Part shown: positions 31,805 to 41,330 of the stretch, one piece after another
Layout of the letters: each line of letters opens with the position of its first letter
Numbering within the stretch: the first letter of the stretch is position 1
DNA from: an uncultured Eudoraea sp.
GTDB lineage: Bacteria; Bacteroidota; Bacteroidia; Flavobacteriales; Flavobacteriaceae
Length of the DNA stretch: 41,957 nucleotides
Direction of reading: 5' to 3'
Assembly: GCF_947258525.1 (NCBI RefSeq)
Contig: NZ_CAMYIP010000162.1
Location: 1-41,957 of the forward strand
Notes under the pieces: generated by a model
The model's database searches: none
Told to the model about the DNA's origin: nothing
Seen by the model: only the letters and a program-made list of their open reading frames with translations
Position numbers and translations under genes: made by a program

Positions 31805-34072
31805 TTATGCTGCATTTTCTTTCTTTATTACATTTAGAGCAGAACCTTCGTGAAACCATTCAATCTGTGGAAGATTATAGGTATGTTTCGCTTCGATCAG
31901 ATCCTTTGTTCCATCGGCATGTACTACTTCGATAGTCAAAGGTTTGTCCGGAGCAAATTCATTGATATCAATAAAGTTAAAGGTGTCATCCTCCTGGATA
32001 AGGTCATAGTCACTTTCCTTAGCAAAGGTTAAAGCCAACATCCCTTGTTTTTTAAGATTGGTTTCATGAATACGGGCAAATGACTTCACAAGAACTGCCG
32101 CTACTCCCAAATGTCTGGGTTGCATAGCAGCATGTTCGCGGGAAGAACCTTCACCATAATTGTGATCACCAACTACAATGGTTTTGATACCCTCGGCTTT
32201 ATACGCCCGCTGTGTATCGGGCACACCACCATATTCCCCACTTAATTGGTTTTTTACAAAATTGGTTTTTTTATTAAAGGCATTTACAGCGCCTATCAAG
32301 GTATTATTGGCAATATTATCAAGGTGTCCTCTGTATCTGAGCCACGGACCGGCCATTGAAATATGATCTGTAGTACATTTACCAAATGCTTTAATAAGAA
32401 GCTTCATATTTTGAAGACTATCTGCTGAAATAGGTTCAAAAGGTTCCAAAACCTGCAGCCTTTCGGAGTCTTTAGCTACTATAACTTCTACCCCACTGCC
32501 ATCTTCATCAGGTGCCAGGTAACCGGCATCCTCCACCTCAAAACCTTTAGGGGGTAATTCAATTCCTACCGGTTCTTCTAATTTAACTTCCTTTCCATCT
32601 TCATTTAGCAGTGTATCATTCATAGGGTCAAAATCTAACCTTCCGGAAAGTGCAATGGCCGCGACCATTTCAGGAGAACCCACAAAGGCATGTGTGTTTG
32701 GATTACCGTCTGCTCTTTTAGAAAAATTTCGATTAAAAGAATGTACAATAGTATTTTTCTCTTCTCCTTTGAGATCACTTCTATCCCATTGCCCTATACA
32801 AGGTCCACAGGCATTGGTAAATATGGTTGCCCCCAGATTTTCAAATATCTGCAATAATCCATCGCGTTCAGCGGTATATCTTATTTGTTCTGATCCCGGA
32901 TTAATTCCAAAGTCTGATTTGGGTTTTATGTTATTATCCACGGCTTGTTTTGCAATTGATGCCGCCCTGGTTAAATCTTCATAGGAAGAATTGGTACACG
33001 ACCCAATAAGCCCCCAATCAACCTGAATAGGCCAATCATTTGTCCTGGCTTTGTCACCTAGTTCACCAACAGGTGTTGCCAAATCTGGTGTAAAAGGACC
33101 GTTCAGGTGAGGTCTCAGTTCATCCAAATTTATTTCTATGAGTTCATCAAAGTACTTTTCCGGTTCTGCATAAACCTCTGAATCTGCCGTGAGATAATCC
33201 TTAACTCCATTGGCTGCGTCCGCGATATCACTTCTGTCTGTTGCACGAAGATATCGTTCCATTGAATCATCATAACCAAATGTTGATGTTGTAGCCCCTA
33301 TTTCTGCACCCATATTGCAGATTGTTCCTTTACCTGTGCATGAAAGATTCTTAGCGCCTTCTCCAAAATATTCCACAATTGCACCGGTTCCTCCTTTTAC
33401 AGTTAGGATACCGGCAACTTTTAAAATTACATCTTTTGCGGAGGTCCAACCGGAAATCTTACCTGTTAGTTTAACCCCAATTAATTTAGGAAACTTAAGT
33501 TCCCAGGCCATACCTGCCATAACATCAACGGCATCGGCACCTCCAACTCCAATTGCCAGCATTCCTAAACCTCCTGCGTTTACGGTATGTGAGTCTGTTC
33601 CAATCATCATGCCACCGGGAAATGCATAATTTTCCAGTACTACCTGATGAATTATTCCGGCACCCGGTTTCCAAAACCCTATTCCGTATTTATTAGAAAC
33701 CGATTCCAGAAAATTGAATACCTCAGCACTTGTACTATTAGCCGTTCTTAAATCTATTGCAGCCCCACTTTTGGCCTGGATTAAGTGATCACAATGAACC
33801 GTAGTAGGAACGGCAACCTTAGGTTTACCAGCCTGCATAAATTGTAAAAGGGCCATCTGAGCCGTTGCATCCTGGCAAGCCACCCTATCCGGTGCAAAAT
33901 CTACATAATCCTTACCTCGTTTAAAAGCTTTGGTAGGCATTCCCTCCCAAAGATGGGCATATAATATTTTCTCGGATAGTGTTAATGGTCTTCCAACTAT
34001 ATCGCGTGCCTTGTCAATACGTTCCGCTATATTAGCGTAGACCCCTTTAATCATATCAATATCAAATGCCAT
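31805..34072 (-). CDS. acn: Aconitate hydratase, mitochondrial-type
   Basis: 755 residues, the size of mitochondrial aconitase and about 130 shorter than E. coli AcnA. The 4Fe-4S cysteines are C359 ([11 protein letters not shown]), C422 and C425 ([11 protein letters not shown]), nearly the same numbering as the animal enzyme. Substrate-binding blocks are [25 protein letters not shown] and [14 protein letters not shown]. It catalyses citrate to isocitrate in the TCA cycle. It is monocistronic, with a terminator after it. Confidence 0.96.
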   Translation of the reverse strand: MAFDIDMIKGVYANIAERIDKARDIVGRPLTLSEKILYAHLWEGMPTKAFKRGKDYVDFAPDRVACQDATAQMALLQFMQAGKPKVAVPTTVHCDHLIQAKSGAAIDLRTANSTSAEVFNFLESVSNKYGIGFWKPGAGIIHQVVLENYAFPGGMMIGTDSHTVNAGGLGMLAIGVGGADAVDVMAGMAWELKFPKLIGVKLTGKISGWTSAKDVILKVAGILTVKGGTGAIVEYFGEGAKNLSCTGKGTICNMGAEIGATTSTFGYDDSMERYLRATDRSDIADAANGVKDYLTADSEVYAEPEKYFDELIEINLDELRPHLNGPFTPDLATPVGELGDKARTNDWPIQVDWGLIGSCTNSSYEDLTRAASIAKQAVDNNIKPKSDFGINPGSEQIRYTAERDGLLQIFENLGATIFTNACGPCIGQWDRSDLKGEEKNTIVHSFNRNFSKRADGNPNTHAFVGSPEMVAAIALSGRLDFDPMNDTLLNEDGKEVKLEEPVGIELPPKGFEVEDAGYLAPDEDGSGVEVIVAKDSERLQVLEPFEPISADSLQNMKLLIKAFGKCTTDHISMAGPWLRYRGHLDNIANNTLIGAVNAFNKKTNFVKNQLSGEYGGVPDTQRAYKAEGIKTIVVGDHNYGEGSSREHAAMQPRHLGVAAVLVKSFARIHETNLKKQGMLALTFAKESDYDLIQEDDTFNFIDINEFAPDKPLTIEVVHADGTKDLIEAKHTYNLPQIEWFHEGSALNVIKKENAA

Positions 34073-34103
34073 TACTTTGAGTTTTTCTGTTAAACGAATT
34101 CCG

Positions 34104-34111
34104 CAAAATTA
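34104..34111 (-). promoter_or_regulatory. -7 element upstream of aconitase
   Basis: On the minus strand TAATTTTG, a full TAnnTTTG match, lies 31 bp before the aconitase start. No clear -33 TTG and no Fnr-like palindrome accompany it. Confidence 0.45.
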
Positions 34112-34212
34112 CTAAAATCGGTGGGGTATAGGAAATTTTTAGAATAGGATTACCTATTAAATGTGGATAAAAATTGTTTTATTTTTCAATCCTTCCGGCT
34201 TTGAGAAAAATG

Positions 34213-34227
34213 GGAAATCAGATTTCC
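34213..34227. terminator. Possible short terminator in the aconitase-MoxR gap
   Basis: GGAAAT (34213-34218) and ATTTCC (34222-34227) with loop CAG, flanked by A- and T-runs. It could end the MoxR transcript. The arms are short and the site lies ~130 bp from the MoxR stop, so confidence is modest. The rest of this gap shows nothing coding. Confidence 0.4.
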
Positions 34228-34354
34228 TTTTTTTCATGCTCCCCCATATACTTTTCTTATTCGCAATCAATTCTGAAACCGGGTTTTTACCATCATGATT
34301 TTTCATATAGTTTTTAACCCCGGACAATGTTCATAGAATGTTGATGAAGATATT

Positions 34355-35308
34355 TTAAAGAAGTTTTTTTATTATATCCTCCTCAGAGATTCCTTCGGCT
34401 TCTGCCTTGTAGTTCTTAATTATTCTATGTCTTAGAATTCCCATGGCCACAGCCTGCACGTCTTCTATATCCGGGGAGAATTTGCCATTAATTGCCGCAT
34501 GGGCCTTGGCCCCCAAAATGAGGTTTTGCGAAGCCCTGGGTCCTGCTCCCCAATCCAGGTATTGCTTTACATAATCTGAAGAAGTTTCCAATCCTGGTCG
34601 CGTGCTGCTAACTAATTTTACTGCATAATCAACTACATTATCCGGAACAGGTATTCTTCGGACCAGATGCTGTACCTCCAATATTTCCTCGGCATTGAAC
34701 AAGGCATCAACTTCGGGGAATTCATCATTGGTAGTAGTCTTTACTACTTGAGTTTCTTCCTCAACAGAGGGATATTTTAACTCAATTGCAAACATAAATC
34801 TATCTAGCTGGGCCTCCGGCAGGGGATACGTGCCTTCCTGTTCAATAGGATTTTGTGTGGCAAGAACAAAATATGGTGCGGAAAGTTTGTGCTGTACTCC
34901 CGTTATTGTCACTGCCCTTTCCTGCATAGCCTCTAAAAGAGCTGCCTGTGTTTTAGGGGGTGTTCTATTAATTTCATCGGCCAGAATAATATTGGCAAAA
35001 ATGGGGCCTTTAATAAATTTAAAATTCCTGTTCTGGTCCAATACCTCACTACCTAAAATATCACTGGGCATAAGATCTGGCGTAAACTGTATTCTTTTAA
35101 AGTCGAGCCCCAGGGTACGGGCAATTGTATTTACCATTAAGGTTTTGGCTAAGCCAGGAACACCAATTAACAGCGAATGACCTCCCGTATAGATAGATAA
35201 AAGAATTTGGTCTATCACGGAGTCCTGACCTATAATTATTTTAGCTATTTCTTCCCTTAAAGCCTTGTGTTTGGCTACTAAATTATTGATTGCTGTAACG
35301 TCAGACAT
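34355..35308 (-). CDS. MoxR-family AAA+ ATPase
   Basis: 317 residues from MSDVTAINN at 35308; a GTG 60 bp upstream would place the start inside the SurA-like gene and is less likely. Walker A is IGVPGLAKT, Walker B is IILADEINRTPPKTQ, sensor 1 is LATQNPIEQEGTYPLPEAQLD in pieces, and a lid domain is at the C-terminus. MoxR ATPases act as chaperones in assembly of metal enzymes or envelope complexes. The usual DUF58 and Bat genes do not follow; it comes 4 bp after the SurA-like gene. Confidence 0.93.
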   Translation of the reverse strand: MSDVTAINNLVAKHKALREEIAKIIIGQDSVIDQILLSIYTGGHSLLIGVPGLAKTLMVNTIARTLGLDFKRIQFTPDLMPSDILGSEVLDQNRNFKFIKGPIFANIILADEINRTPPKTQAALLEAMQERAVTITGVQHKLSAPYFVLATQNPIEQEGTYPLPEAQLDRFMFAIELKYPSVEEETQVVKTTTNDEFPEVDALFNAEEILEVQHLVRRIPVPDNVVDYAVKLVSSTRPGLETSSDYVKQYLDWGAGPRASQNLILGAKAHAAINGKFSPDIEDVQAVAMGILRHRIIKNYKAEAEGISEEDIIKKLL

Positions 35309-35312
35309 CCCG

Positions 35313-36764
35313 TTATTCCTTGACCCATTTATTGGCAAATTCACAATCTCTATTTTCCCCGCCAACACTTACATAAGTTTCTGCGATATGATCGTTAAGC
35401 CATTTCCTGATAGTATTAAACTGTTTATCCCTTAGTGCCAGTTCCTGAATTTTAATATAATCCTGGGCAAAATTCGCCTCATGTTCGTCATATCTATTTG
35501 TCACCATCAAAATCTTATACCTTGGAGGTCCTCCGGTTGGATCCTGTTCAAGCGTAGGCTGAGAAATTTCATTATCCTTTAAGTTCCTTACCTGGTTATA
35601 TAGTGATGGATCCATTTTAGTTAGTTCAAAACGCGAATCAAAATTAATAGGGTTTCTCAATAAGCCGCCATCAAACTTGGTTTCTTTTTCGTCTGAAAAA
35701 TTCAGGGCTGCCTCCGCGAATGTATATTTACCTTCCATAAGATGTTTTCTTATAGTATCTAACTCAACTCTCGCTTTGTCAATGGATGCTTGTGGAATCT
35801 CAGGCTGTAAAAGAATATGGCGCAAGTCTAGTTCCTGACCTCTTATTTTTTCAATATAAATAATATGGTATCCGAAAGAAGTTTCAAATGGATCGGAAAT
35901 TTCTCCTTGGCGCAAGCTAAAAGCTACATCCTTAAATTCTTTTACAAAAGGTGTTTCTCTCGTCATGCTGTAAAAACCGCCTTTGGATTTAGAACCAGGA
36001 TCTTGTGAATACAAAATAGCTTTTACACTAAAACTCGCATCATTGTCTTCACAATCCGCTTTTATCTCATTTAGTTTATTTATTGTTTTTTGCTTTTCCT
36101 CCTCAGGAATTTCAGGAATCTTAACTATCTGCGAAATTTCAAGTTCTGCTCCAAAAACAGGTTTTTCATCTTTGGGAATTTTATTGAAAAATTGTCTTAC
36201 TTCCTCGGGTGTAACTTCTATTTCACTGATAATTTTTTGTTGCATTTTCTCCGACAACATTCTCAACTTGTTAATATTGTACAATTCTTCCCGGAAATCT
36301 TCAACACTTTCTTTATTGTAAAAATCTAGCACTTTCTGCATAGAACCTACCTGCTGTACCAATTGTTGCATTTGGCGGTCACTTGTGGCATTTACCTCAT
36401 CATCAGAAACTAAAATACTATCCTGCACAGCCTGATGTGCATAAAGTCGGTCTTCCATTAATTTTCCTAATAACCCACAGTGCGTAATATCGTCCATGGC
36501 GGCACCCTGACTGCGAAGGTCTATCAGTGTTTTTTCAATATCAGAATCCAGGATAAGGTAATCTCCAACTACGGCTGAAATCCCGTCGAGCTTTATTTTC
36601 TTAAATGTGTTCGTCGTATCTTTTTTTATATCAGCATCAGCCACCATAGGTGTTTCCGGTGGTTCTATTTGCGTATCCGGGATAGAATCATATTCCTGTG
36701 CCTTTATACTGATAAAAACCATAAAAAAGCATAAAATACTTAGTACGCTGCTCCTATTTTTCAT
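35313..36764 (-). CDS. SurA-like periplasmic peptidyl-prolyl isomerase (parvulin)
   Basis: 483 residues from the ATG at 36764, chosen since MKNRSSVLSILCFFMVFISIKAQ is a signal peptide; an ATG at 36797 would add 11 residues. A SurA N-terminal chaperone domain (~55-190) is followed by two parvulin (PpiC) domains, ~195-310 (SKGGFYSMTRETPFVKEFKDVAF in pieces, then DPFETSFGYHIIYIE) and ~315-420 (LDLRHILLQPEIP, FDGGLLRNP). It assists outer-membrane protein folding. It overlaps the gene above by 11 bp. Confidence 0.92.
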   Translation of the reverse strand: MKNRSSVLSILCFFMVFISIKAQEYDSIPDTQIEPPETPMVADADIKKDTTNTFKKIKLDGISAVVGDYLILDSDIEKTLIDLRSQGAAMDDITHCGLLGKLMEDRLYAHQAVQDSILVSDDEVNATSDRQMQQLVQQVGSMQKVLDFYNKESVEDFREELYNINKLRMLSEKMQQKIISEIEVTPEEVRQFFNKIPKDEKPVFGAELEISQIVKIPEIPEEEKQKTINKLNEIKADCEDNDASFSVKAILYSQDPGSKSKGGFYSMTRETPFVKEFKDVAFSLRQGEISDPFETSFGYHIIYIEKIRGQELDLRHILLQPEIPQASIDKARVELDTIRKHLMEGKYTFAEAALNFSDEKETKFDGGLLRNPINFDSRFELTKMDPSLYNQVRNLKDNEISQPTLEQDPTGGPPRYKILMVTNRYDEHEANFAQDYIKIQELALRDKQFNTIRKWLNDHIAETYVSVGGENRDCEFANKWVKE

Positions 36765-37641
36765 AAACTTCAAATACTTTTTCCTTAGTTGCTTCATCTA
36801 TAATATCTGTTTCCAGTTTTCGTATATAGTCCAGTTTTCTTCTATTGAGAAGTACCTGTCTTATTCGCGGTTCAACATATGAGAGTGGTGCAATTTCATT
36901 GACCTCAAGCACATCGTTTATCTTTGTCAAATATACCCCCATTGCGTCCTCCAATTCAAAAAATTGTGATTTTTTTAAGTATCTGTCCTCATTATCACTA
37001 TTCAAGGGGGGTATTTCTTCTATAACCCGTGAAACAGGTACCCAAAGCGAATCATTAAAATTCAACTTTTTAAATTGCACCCCAATGGAATCTAAATACC
37101 TAATATCTTCCTGATTAAACCGCCTTAAACTTTCGGTCACTTCTTTGGTATTTAGAAATTGAAGAGGCAATTGAATAAACCTAAGTTTAATGATTTTTTC
37201 CTTGAGCTTAAAATTCTCTTTCTCTTCTTCATAAAACCTGCGCAAATCTTCCTCAGTAATTACTGTATCCTGCACCTGATTAACCAAAGCTTCTTTATAA
37301 GCCCTTGTATATAAATCTTTGCGGTAGTTAGAAACCAATTGTTCAAATTCTGAAATCTTCTCATCGGGCAAGTTAATCTTTGCTTTTTCGAGGAGTATTT
37401 GTTTTGTAGCCCAATTATTTATGTAATTGGAAACTTTAGATGCACTATCCGTTTTTGTGATAGTATTGCCAAGATCAACAGCCACCTCATCCCAGTACAA
37501 ATAGGTATCACCCACCCTTGCAAGGGGATCCTCGTTGGCATCACTTTTCAGGAAGGAATTACATGAAAACAAAAGGGTCACCAATGCGGCACTCCCTATA
37601 GATAATCTGATTTTTCTTGTTTCCAGGTTTAAAAAACGCAT
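36754..37641 (-). CDS. SurA N-domain-like lipoprotein (PPIase-related chaperone)
   Basis: 295 residues from the ATG at 37641; an ATG at 37662 is also in frame, but MRFLNLETRKIRL then the hydrophobic stretch ending LVTLLFSC (lipobox) fits better. The body starts DPLARVGDTYLYWDEVAVDL, typical of SurA/PrsA-like N-terminal domains, and has helices and a segment resembling a parvulin domain without clear active-site residues. It overlaps the SurA-like gene by 11 bp, forming a unit lipoprotein, SurA-like, MoxR. Confidence 0.75.
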   Translation of the reverse strand: MRFLNLETRKIRLSIGSAALVTLLFSCNSFLKSDANEDPLARVGDTYLYWDEVAVDLGNTITKTDSASKVSNYINNWATKQILLEKAKINLPDEKISEFEQLVSNYRKDLYTRAYKEALVNQVQDTVITEEDLRRFYEEEKENFKLKEKIIKLRFIQLPLQFLNTKEVTESLRRFNQEDIRYLDSIGVQFKKLNFNDSLWVPVSRVIEEIPPLNSDNEDRYLKKSQFFELEDAMGVYLTKINDVLEVNEIAPLSYVEPRIRQVLLNRRKLDYIRKLETDIIDEATKEKVFEVYEK

Positions 37642-37848
37642 TCGACAAAAATAAGAATTCAATCCTGCTGGGCAAGCAATAGTACTGTGGATTAACAGAT
37701 TTTTAGTACCTCATTTTTTTTATTTAGTACATTAGTAGAAGTTACCCCTTTATTTAATTACATATATTAAGAGTGTTTTGAATTAAGAATTTCAATGGTA
37801 ATACCTGCGTTTAATAGGTATATCAGCAATCAAATAACGAGAATTATT

Positions 37849-38097
37849 ATGAATAGAAGAATAAAATTAATCTGGGATTTCAGAGGACCTACAGCCAAAG
37901 AAATTGCCATGCACCACCAAAAGCATTTAAAAGACTTTATTGAGGCAGAAAAATTGAACCTGAACATTACCGGTAATACGGATTTAAGTTCTATGCATAG
38001 CATAGCGTTTATGGTAGTCGAAGAAGTTAATATGCCGGGTGTACGCGACGCCCTGAAACCACATCGGGGTGAAGTTTATTCAGAACAACAGGACTAA
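37849..38097 (+). CDS. Small conserved flavobacterial protein
   Basis: 82 residues from MNRRIKLIWDFRGP at 37849; the frame is open further upstream (ATG-like start at 37795) but homologues I recall begin with a short basic segment before KLIWDFRGPTA. Key blocks are RGPTAKEIAMHHQKHL, HSIAFMVVEE and RDALKPHRGEVY. There is no signal peptide and no known activity. The start choice is inferred from family memory. Confidence 0.7.
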   Translation: MNRRIKLIWDFRGPTAKEIAMHHQKHLKDFIEAEKLNLNITGNTDLSSMHSIAFMVVEEVNMPGVRDALKPHRGEVYSEQQD

Positions 38098-38112
38098 CTA
38101 TATTTTCATGCA

Positions 38113-39255
38113 TTGAAAGCATTAAAACTTACTTTTTTCATATTATTCTTAGTATCACTATCATGTACAACTAAGAGTGCGGAAACCAACCCTATGAACC
38201 GGGTTTTAAATTCTCAAAATTTATCCATCCGGAAGGTATTGGACAGTATTGATCAATATGAAGTCCAATTACTTTATACACAAATAGATCGCAACGGTGA
38301 CAGTTTAATCTTAACTGATTATGAATTTCAGTTGGATGAGAGGAATTACTTCTATCCGGCAAGCACGGTTAAACTGCCCATTGCTGTTCTTGCCCTGGAA
38401 AAATTAAATTTTACAGATACATTAGACAGAGATACGAGGTACTATATTGAAGGAGATTCTATTGAAAATACCTTTGCTGAAGATATTTCCAAGGTTTTCT
38501 CCGTAAGTGACAACCATGCGAATAATAGATTGCTCGAATATCAGGGACAAGATGATATTAACGCAAGACTAGAAGCAAAGGGCGTTACTCCGGTAAGGAT
38601 TTCGCACAGACTGGGGATTCATTCAGACGATTTAACTACAAAACCCCTCATACTATACATGAATGATAGTACTACCGGAATATCCGAATCGATCATTAAT
38701 TCTGAACCTTTACCACTAAATCTAAACGGAATAAAAAAGGGCATCGGGTACTATAAAAATGATTCATTACACAGCGAACCGTTTGATTTCAGCCTTAAAA
38801 ATTACTATCCTATTAATTCACAACACCAGGTGCTGAAACGAATTATATTTCCGGATTTATTTGATAAAACCCAAAGGTTTAATCTTAGTGAGGATCAAAG
38901 AGAATTTCTGCTAAGCGCGATGCATACATTACCCAAAAATGCAGGTTATGACGCCGAAGAGTATTATGATGGTTATTGCAAATTTTTTATTTATGGAGAC
39001 TCTAAAGAAAATATTCCTGATCATATAAAAATATACAATAAGGTGGGGTTTGCTTATGGCACCTTAACGGATTGCGCATATATTGTTGATGAGAAGAACC
39101 AGATAGAATTTATGCTTACTGCAACCATATTAGTGAATAAAGATGGGGTTTTCAACGATGATAAATATGAATATGATGAAATAGGCATTCCTTTTTTAGC
39201 TGCACTTGGGAGGGAATTTTACAAGTATGAACTGGAAATAAAAAAAGCACCGTAA
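38113..39255 (+). CDS. Serine hydrolase lipoprotein, class A beta-lactamase-like fold
   Basis: 380 residues. It begins with a TTG, supported by the signal it opens (KALKLTFFILFLVSLSC, lipobox Cys at 18); the next in-frame ATG lies beyond the lipobox. The S84-x-x-K87 motif is PASTVKLP and the SDN motif is VSDNHANN (S132-D133-N134). The third box reads NKVG in place of KTG. The Glu166 omega-loop is not evident. It resembles PF13354 enzymes without proven beta-lactamase activity. The start is 15 bp after the previous gene. Confidence 0.82.
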   Translation: MKALKLTFFILFLVSLSCTTKSAETNPMNRVLNSQNLSIRKVLDSIDQYEVQLLYTQIDRNGDSLILTDYEFQLDERNYFYPASTVKLPIAVLALEKLNFTDTLDRDTRYYIEGDSIENTFAEDISKVFSVSDNHANNRLLEYQGQDDINARLEAKGVTPVRISHRLGIHSDDLTTKPLILYMNDSTTGISESIINSEPLPLNLNGIKKGIGYYKNDSLHSEPFDFSLKNYYPINSQHQVLKRIIFPDLFDKTQRFNLSEDQREFLLSAMHTLPKNAGYDAEEYYDGYCKFFIYGDSKENIPDHIKIYNKVGFAYGTLTDCAYIVDEKNQIEFMLTATILVNKDGVFNDDKYEYDEIGIPFLAALGREFYKYELEIKKAP

Positions 39256-39268
39256 TAACGGTGCTTTT
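39243..39268. terminator. Bidirectional terminator between serine hydrolase and fasciclin genes
   Basis: Arms AAAAGCACCGT (39243-39253) and ACGGTGCTTTT (39258-39268) with loop AATA. The left arm runs into the TAA stop codon (39253-39255). It serves two convergent genes. Confidence 0.85.
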
Positions 39269-39290
39269 AGTTTTGGAAGTGTGTCTCGAA

Positions 39291-39809
39291 TTATGGCATA
39301 ACCACGTCTTCAATGATGTGGATGACCCCGTTAGAAGCCATTACATCTGTCTTAGCGATCTTACTGTAATTACCACTCTGATCCATTAGGTAAATCCCAC
39401 CGTCTTTAGCAACAGCTGTAAGCGTTGCGCCATTTAGCGTTGTCAATTCTGCTTTACCGTTTCCTGCCTCCAAAGCGGCCCCAACAGCAGCGGCATCAAC
39501 TTTTCCCGCTACAACGTGGTAAGTTAAAATTGCAGATAACTTTTCTTTGTTTTCAGGAGCTAGAAGTGAATTAAGCGTATTGGTATCTATTTTAGCAAAT
39601 CCCGCATTAACCGGGGCAAAAACTGTAAAAGGCCCATCACCCTGAAGAGCAGTTACCAGGTCTGCTGCTTTTAAAGCACTAACCAGGGTAGAGAAATCAT
39701 CTACAGATACTGCGATGTCCACGATATCCATAGATTTGTCTTGAGCTGTTGTAGTTTGGGTAGCAAACATCAAAGCTACTGTTGAAAGAATTAAGAAAAC
39801 TTTTTTCAT
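39291..39809 (-). CDS. Secreted fasciclin (FAS1) domain protein
   Basis: 172 residues. The signal peptide (1-22, ending TTTAQ) precedes one FAS1 domain: FSTLVSALKAADLVTALQ, GPFTVFAPVNAGFAKI, LSAILTYHVVAGKV, ASNGVIHIIEDVVMP. FAS1 proteins act in adhesion or surface association. It is divergent from an ECF sigma factor gene 119 bp away, a common arrangement in Flavobacteria; control by that sigma factor is plausible but unproven. Confidence 0.94.
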   Translation of the reverse strand: MKKVFLILSTVALMFATQTTTAQDKSMDIVDIAVSVDDFSTLVSALKAADLVTALQGDGPFTVFAPVNAGFAKIDTNTLNSLLAPENKEKLSAILTYHVVAGKVDAAAVGAALEAGNGKAELTTLNGATLTAVAKDGGIYLMDQSGNYSKIAKTDVMASNGVIHIIEDVVMP

Positions 39810-39928
39810 GATTTGTTTAAAGATTTAATATTAGTATTTATTTAAGTGCACTTTGCATTAGTAAGTACACACAGTTGATGGTCATGGATGAGGAAAGTTA
39901 TTTTTTATCATATCTTTAACATTAGTTT

Positions 39929-40495
39929 ATGGCAGTAGACCTAAAAGACACACAATTTATCAATCAACTTCTCAATGGAGATAAGAATGCTTTATACCTG
40001 CTGTATGACAAGTATTCTTCAGCCCTTTATGGGGTAATCTTAAGAATGTGTGGAGACGAAGGTATAGCTCAGGACCTTCTTCAGGAAAGTTTTATAAAAA
40101 TTTGGCAAAATATTGGTAGCTACGATTCCCAAAAAGGAAAGTTTTATACATGGGCTTATAGAATCGCAAAGAATACCACCTTAAATTCTTTAAGAAAATC
40201 AAGTCCTCTCATCCAAACAGATGATTTAAGTGTATATGAAAATAAGAACCCCGAAGCGGAAATTAAAGATTATTCAGATTTGAATGGAATACTTGCAGAA
40301 TTAGAGCCGCAACATCAAACGGCCATTAATTTGGTTTACTTTAAAGGGCTTACGCATCAGGAGGCCCATAAAGAAATGAACGTACCATTAGGATCATTTA
40401 AATCGTATATCAGGCAAGCCCTGCTAATCTTGCGTGAAAGGCGTTCTGAGCTTTTAATGATTGTATTATTAATCAACGTTTGTGGGCATGGATAA
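39929..40495 (+). CDS. ECF-type RNA polymerase sigma factor
   Basis: 188 residues. Region 2 is LYDKYSSALYGVILRMCGD, LLQESFIKIWQNI and GKFYTWAYRIAKNTTLNSLR; region 4 is LEPQHQTAINLVYFKGLTHQEA with GSFKSYIRQALLILRE as recognition helix. The end overlaps the anti-sigma start by 8 bp, so the two are translationally coupled. An 8-bp TATCTTTA, close to TAnnTTTG, lies at 39911-39918. Confidence 0.94.
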   Translation: MAVDLKDTQFINQLLNGDKNALYLLYDKYSSALYGVILRMCGDEGIAQDLLQESFIKIWQNIGSYDSQKGKFYTWAYRIAKNTTLNSLRKSSPLIQTDDLSVYENKNPEAEIKDYSDLNGILAELEPQHQTAINLVYFKGLTHQEAHKEMNVPLGSFKSYIRQALLILRERRSELLMIVLLINVCGHG

Positions 40496-41279
40496 GAAGC
40501 AGATATTAGAAGACGGGCTCTTAGAGCAGTATCTTTTAGGAGAACTTCCAAATGATCAGGAAATCCTCATTCAAAATGTACTTGCAAAAGATGATGATTT
40601 AAAAAACATATTTAATGAGATCGAAGAGGAATTTGAAAGAATTGCCTTCGAGAATGCGATTAACCCCCCGGAAAAAGCAAAAAAGGCTTTGATAAGAGAA
40701 TTGGAATCATCCAAGGAAAATATCAAAATCAGGAACATTAATGTACCTCAAAAAAGGAACACTCTCTATTCCGGGCGTCTCGCCGTAGCGGCAAGTATGG
40801 CTGCAATCTTCGCCTTGAGTTCATTCTGGTTGTACAATCGCTGGCAGGCTTCTGAACAAAATTTAAATGGCCTGCAGGAGCAAACTATTGCCTTGCAGGA
40901 ACGATTGATGATTCTTGAACAAAATATTGAGGTCTCTACACAACGTTACAAGACTATTAACAATCGTAATGTAATTCCATTATTACTAAAAGGAAATCAG
41001 ACATTGCCTGAATCGAGAGCCGTGGCATACGTCAATCATGAAACTAAGAGTGTTCTGGTGAACTCTCAGGGACTTCCGCCTTTAGAAGAAGATAAGACTT
41101 ATCAGATGTGGGCAGATGTTGATGGGGTTATGATTAATATGGGCCTTTTACCTGCAGACAGCGATTTGATACCTGTGAAATATATAGACAAGGCAGAATC
41201 TTTCAATATTACGATTGAACCCGCCGGTGGTAACGATCATCCTACGGTTGAAAACCTGATCTCGAATGTTCTTCTTTAA
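40488..41279 (+). CDS. Anti-sigma factor, RskA C-terminal domain type
   Basis: 263 residues from the ATG at 40488 (a GTG lies 6 bp upstream). A cytoplasmic N-terminal part (~1-90, LLEQYLLGELPNDQEI) precedes a single membrane helix (~98-117, LAVAASMAAIFALSSFWLY), a coiled coil, and a periplasmic RskA-like domain (PPLEEDKTYQMWADVDGVMINMG in pieces, then FNITIEPAGGNDHPTVENL). No zinc-binding H-x3-C-x2-C motif. It probably holds the adjacent sigma factor inactive until released. Confidence 0.9.
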   Translation: MDKKQILEDGLLEQYLLGELPNDQEILIQNVLAKDDDLKNIFNEIEEEFERIAFENAINPPEKAKKALIRELESSKENIKIRNINVPQKRNTLYSGRLAVAASMAAIFALSSFWLYNRWQASEQNLNGLQEQTIALQERLMILEQNIEVSTQRYKTINNRNVIPLLLKGNQTLPESRAVAYVNHETKSVLVNSQGLPPLEEDKTYQMWADVDGVMINMGLLPADSDLIPVKYIDKAESFNITIEPAGGNDHPTVENLISNVLL

Positions 41280-41330
41280 AATGAGTTGAGTATTTCGGGT
41301 TATCTGGAAATTCGCCTTGAGCTTCCCGAA

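Noticed and set aside
33315-33629. Open frame on the plus strand inside aconitase
   Set aside because: It is antisense to a well-conserved enzyme, without a family match or promoter; similar antisense frames inside the USP, surA and GH67 genes were dropped for the same reason.
34073-34354. Possible small RNA or riboswitch between MoxR and aconitase
   Set aside because: Only a short hairpin and a -7 element are visible; no known riboswitch core is recognisable.
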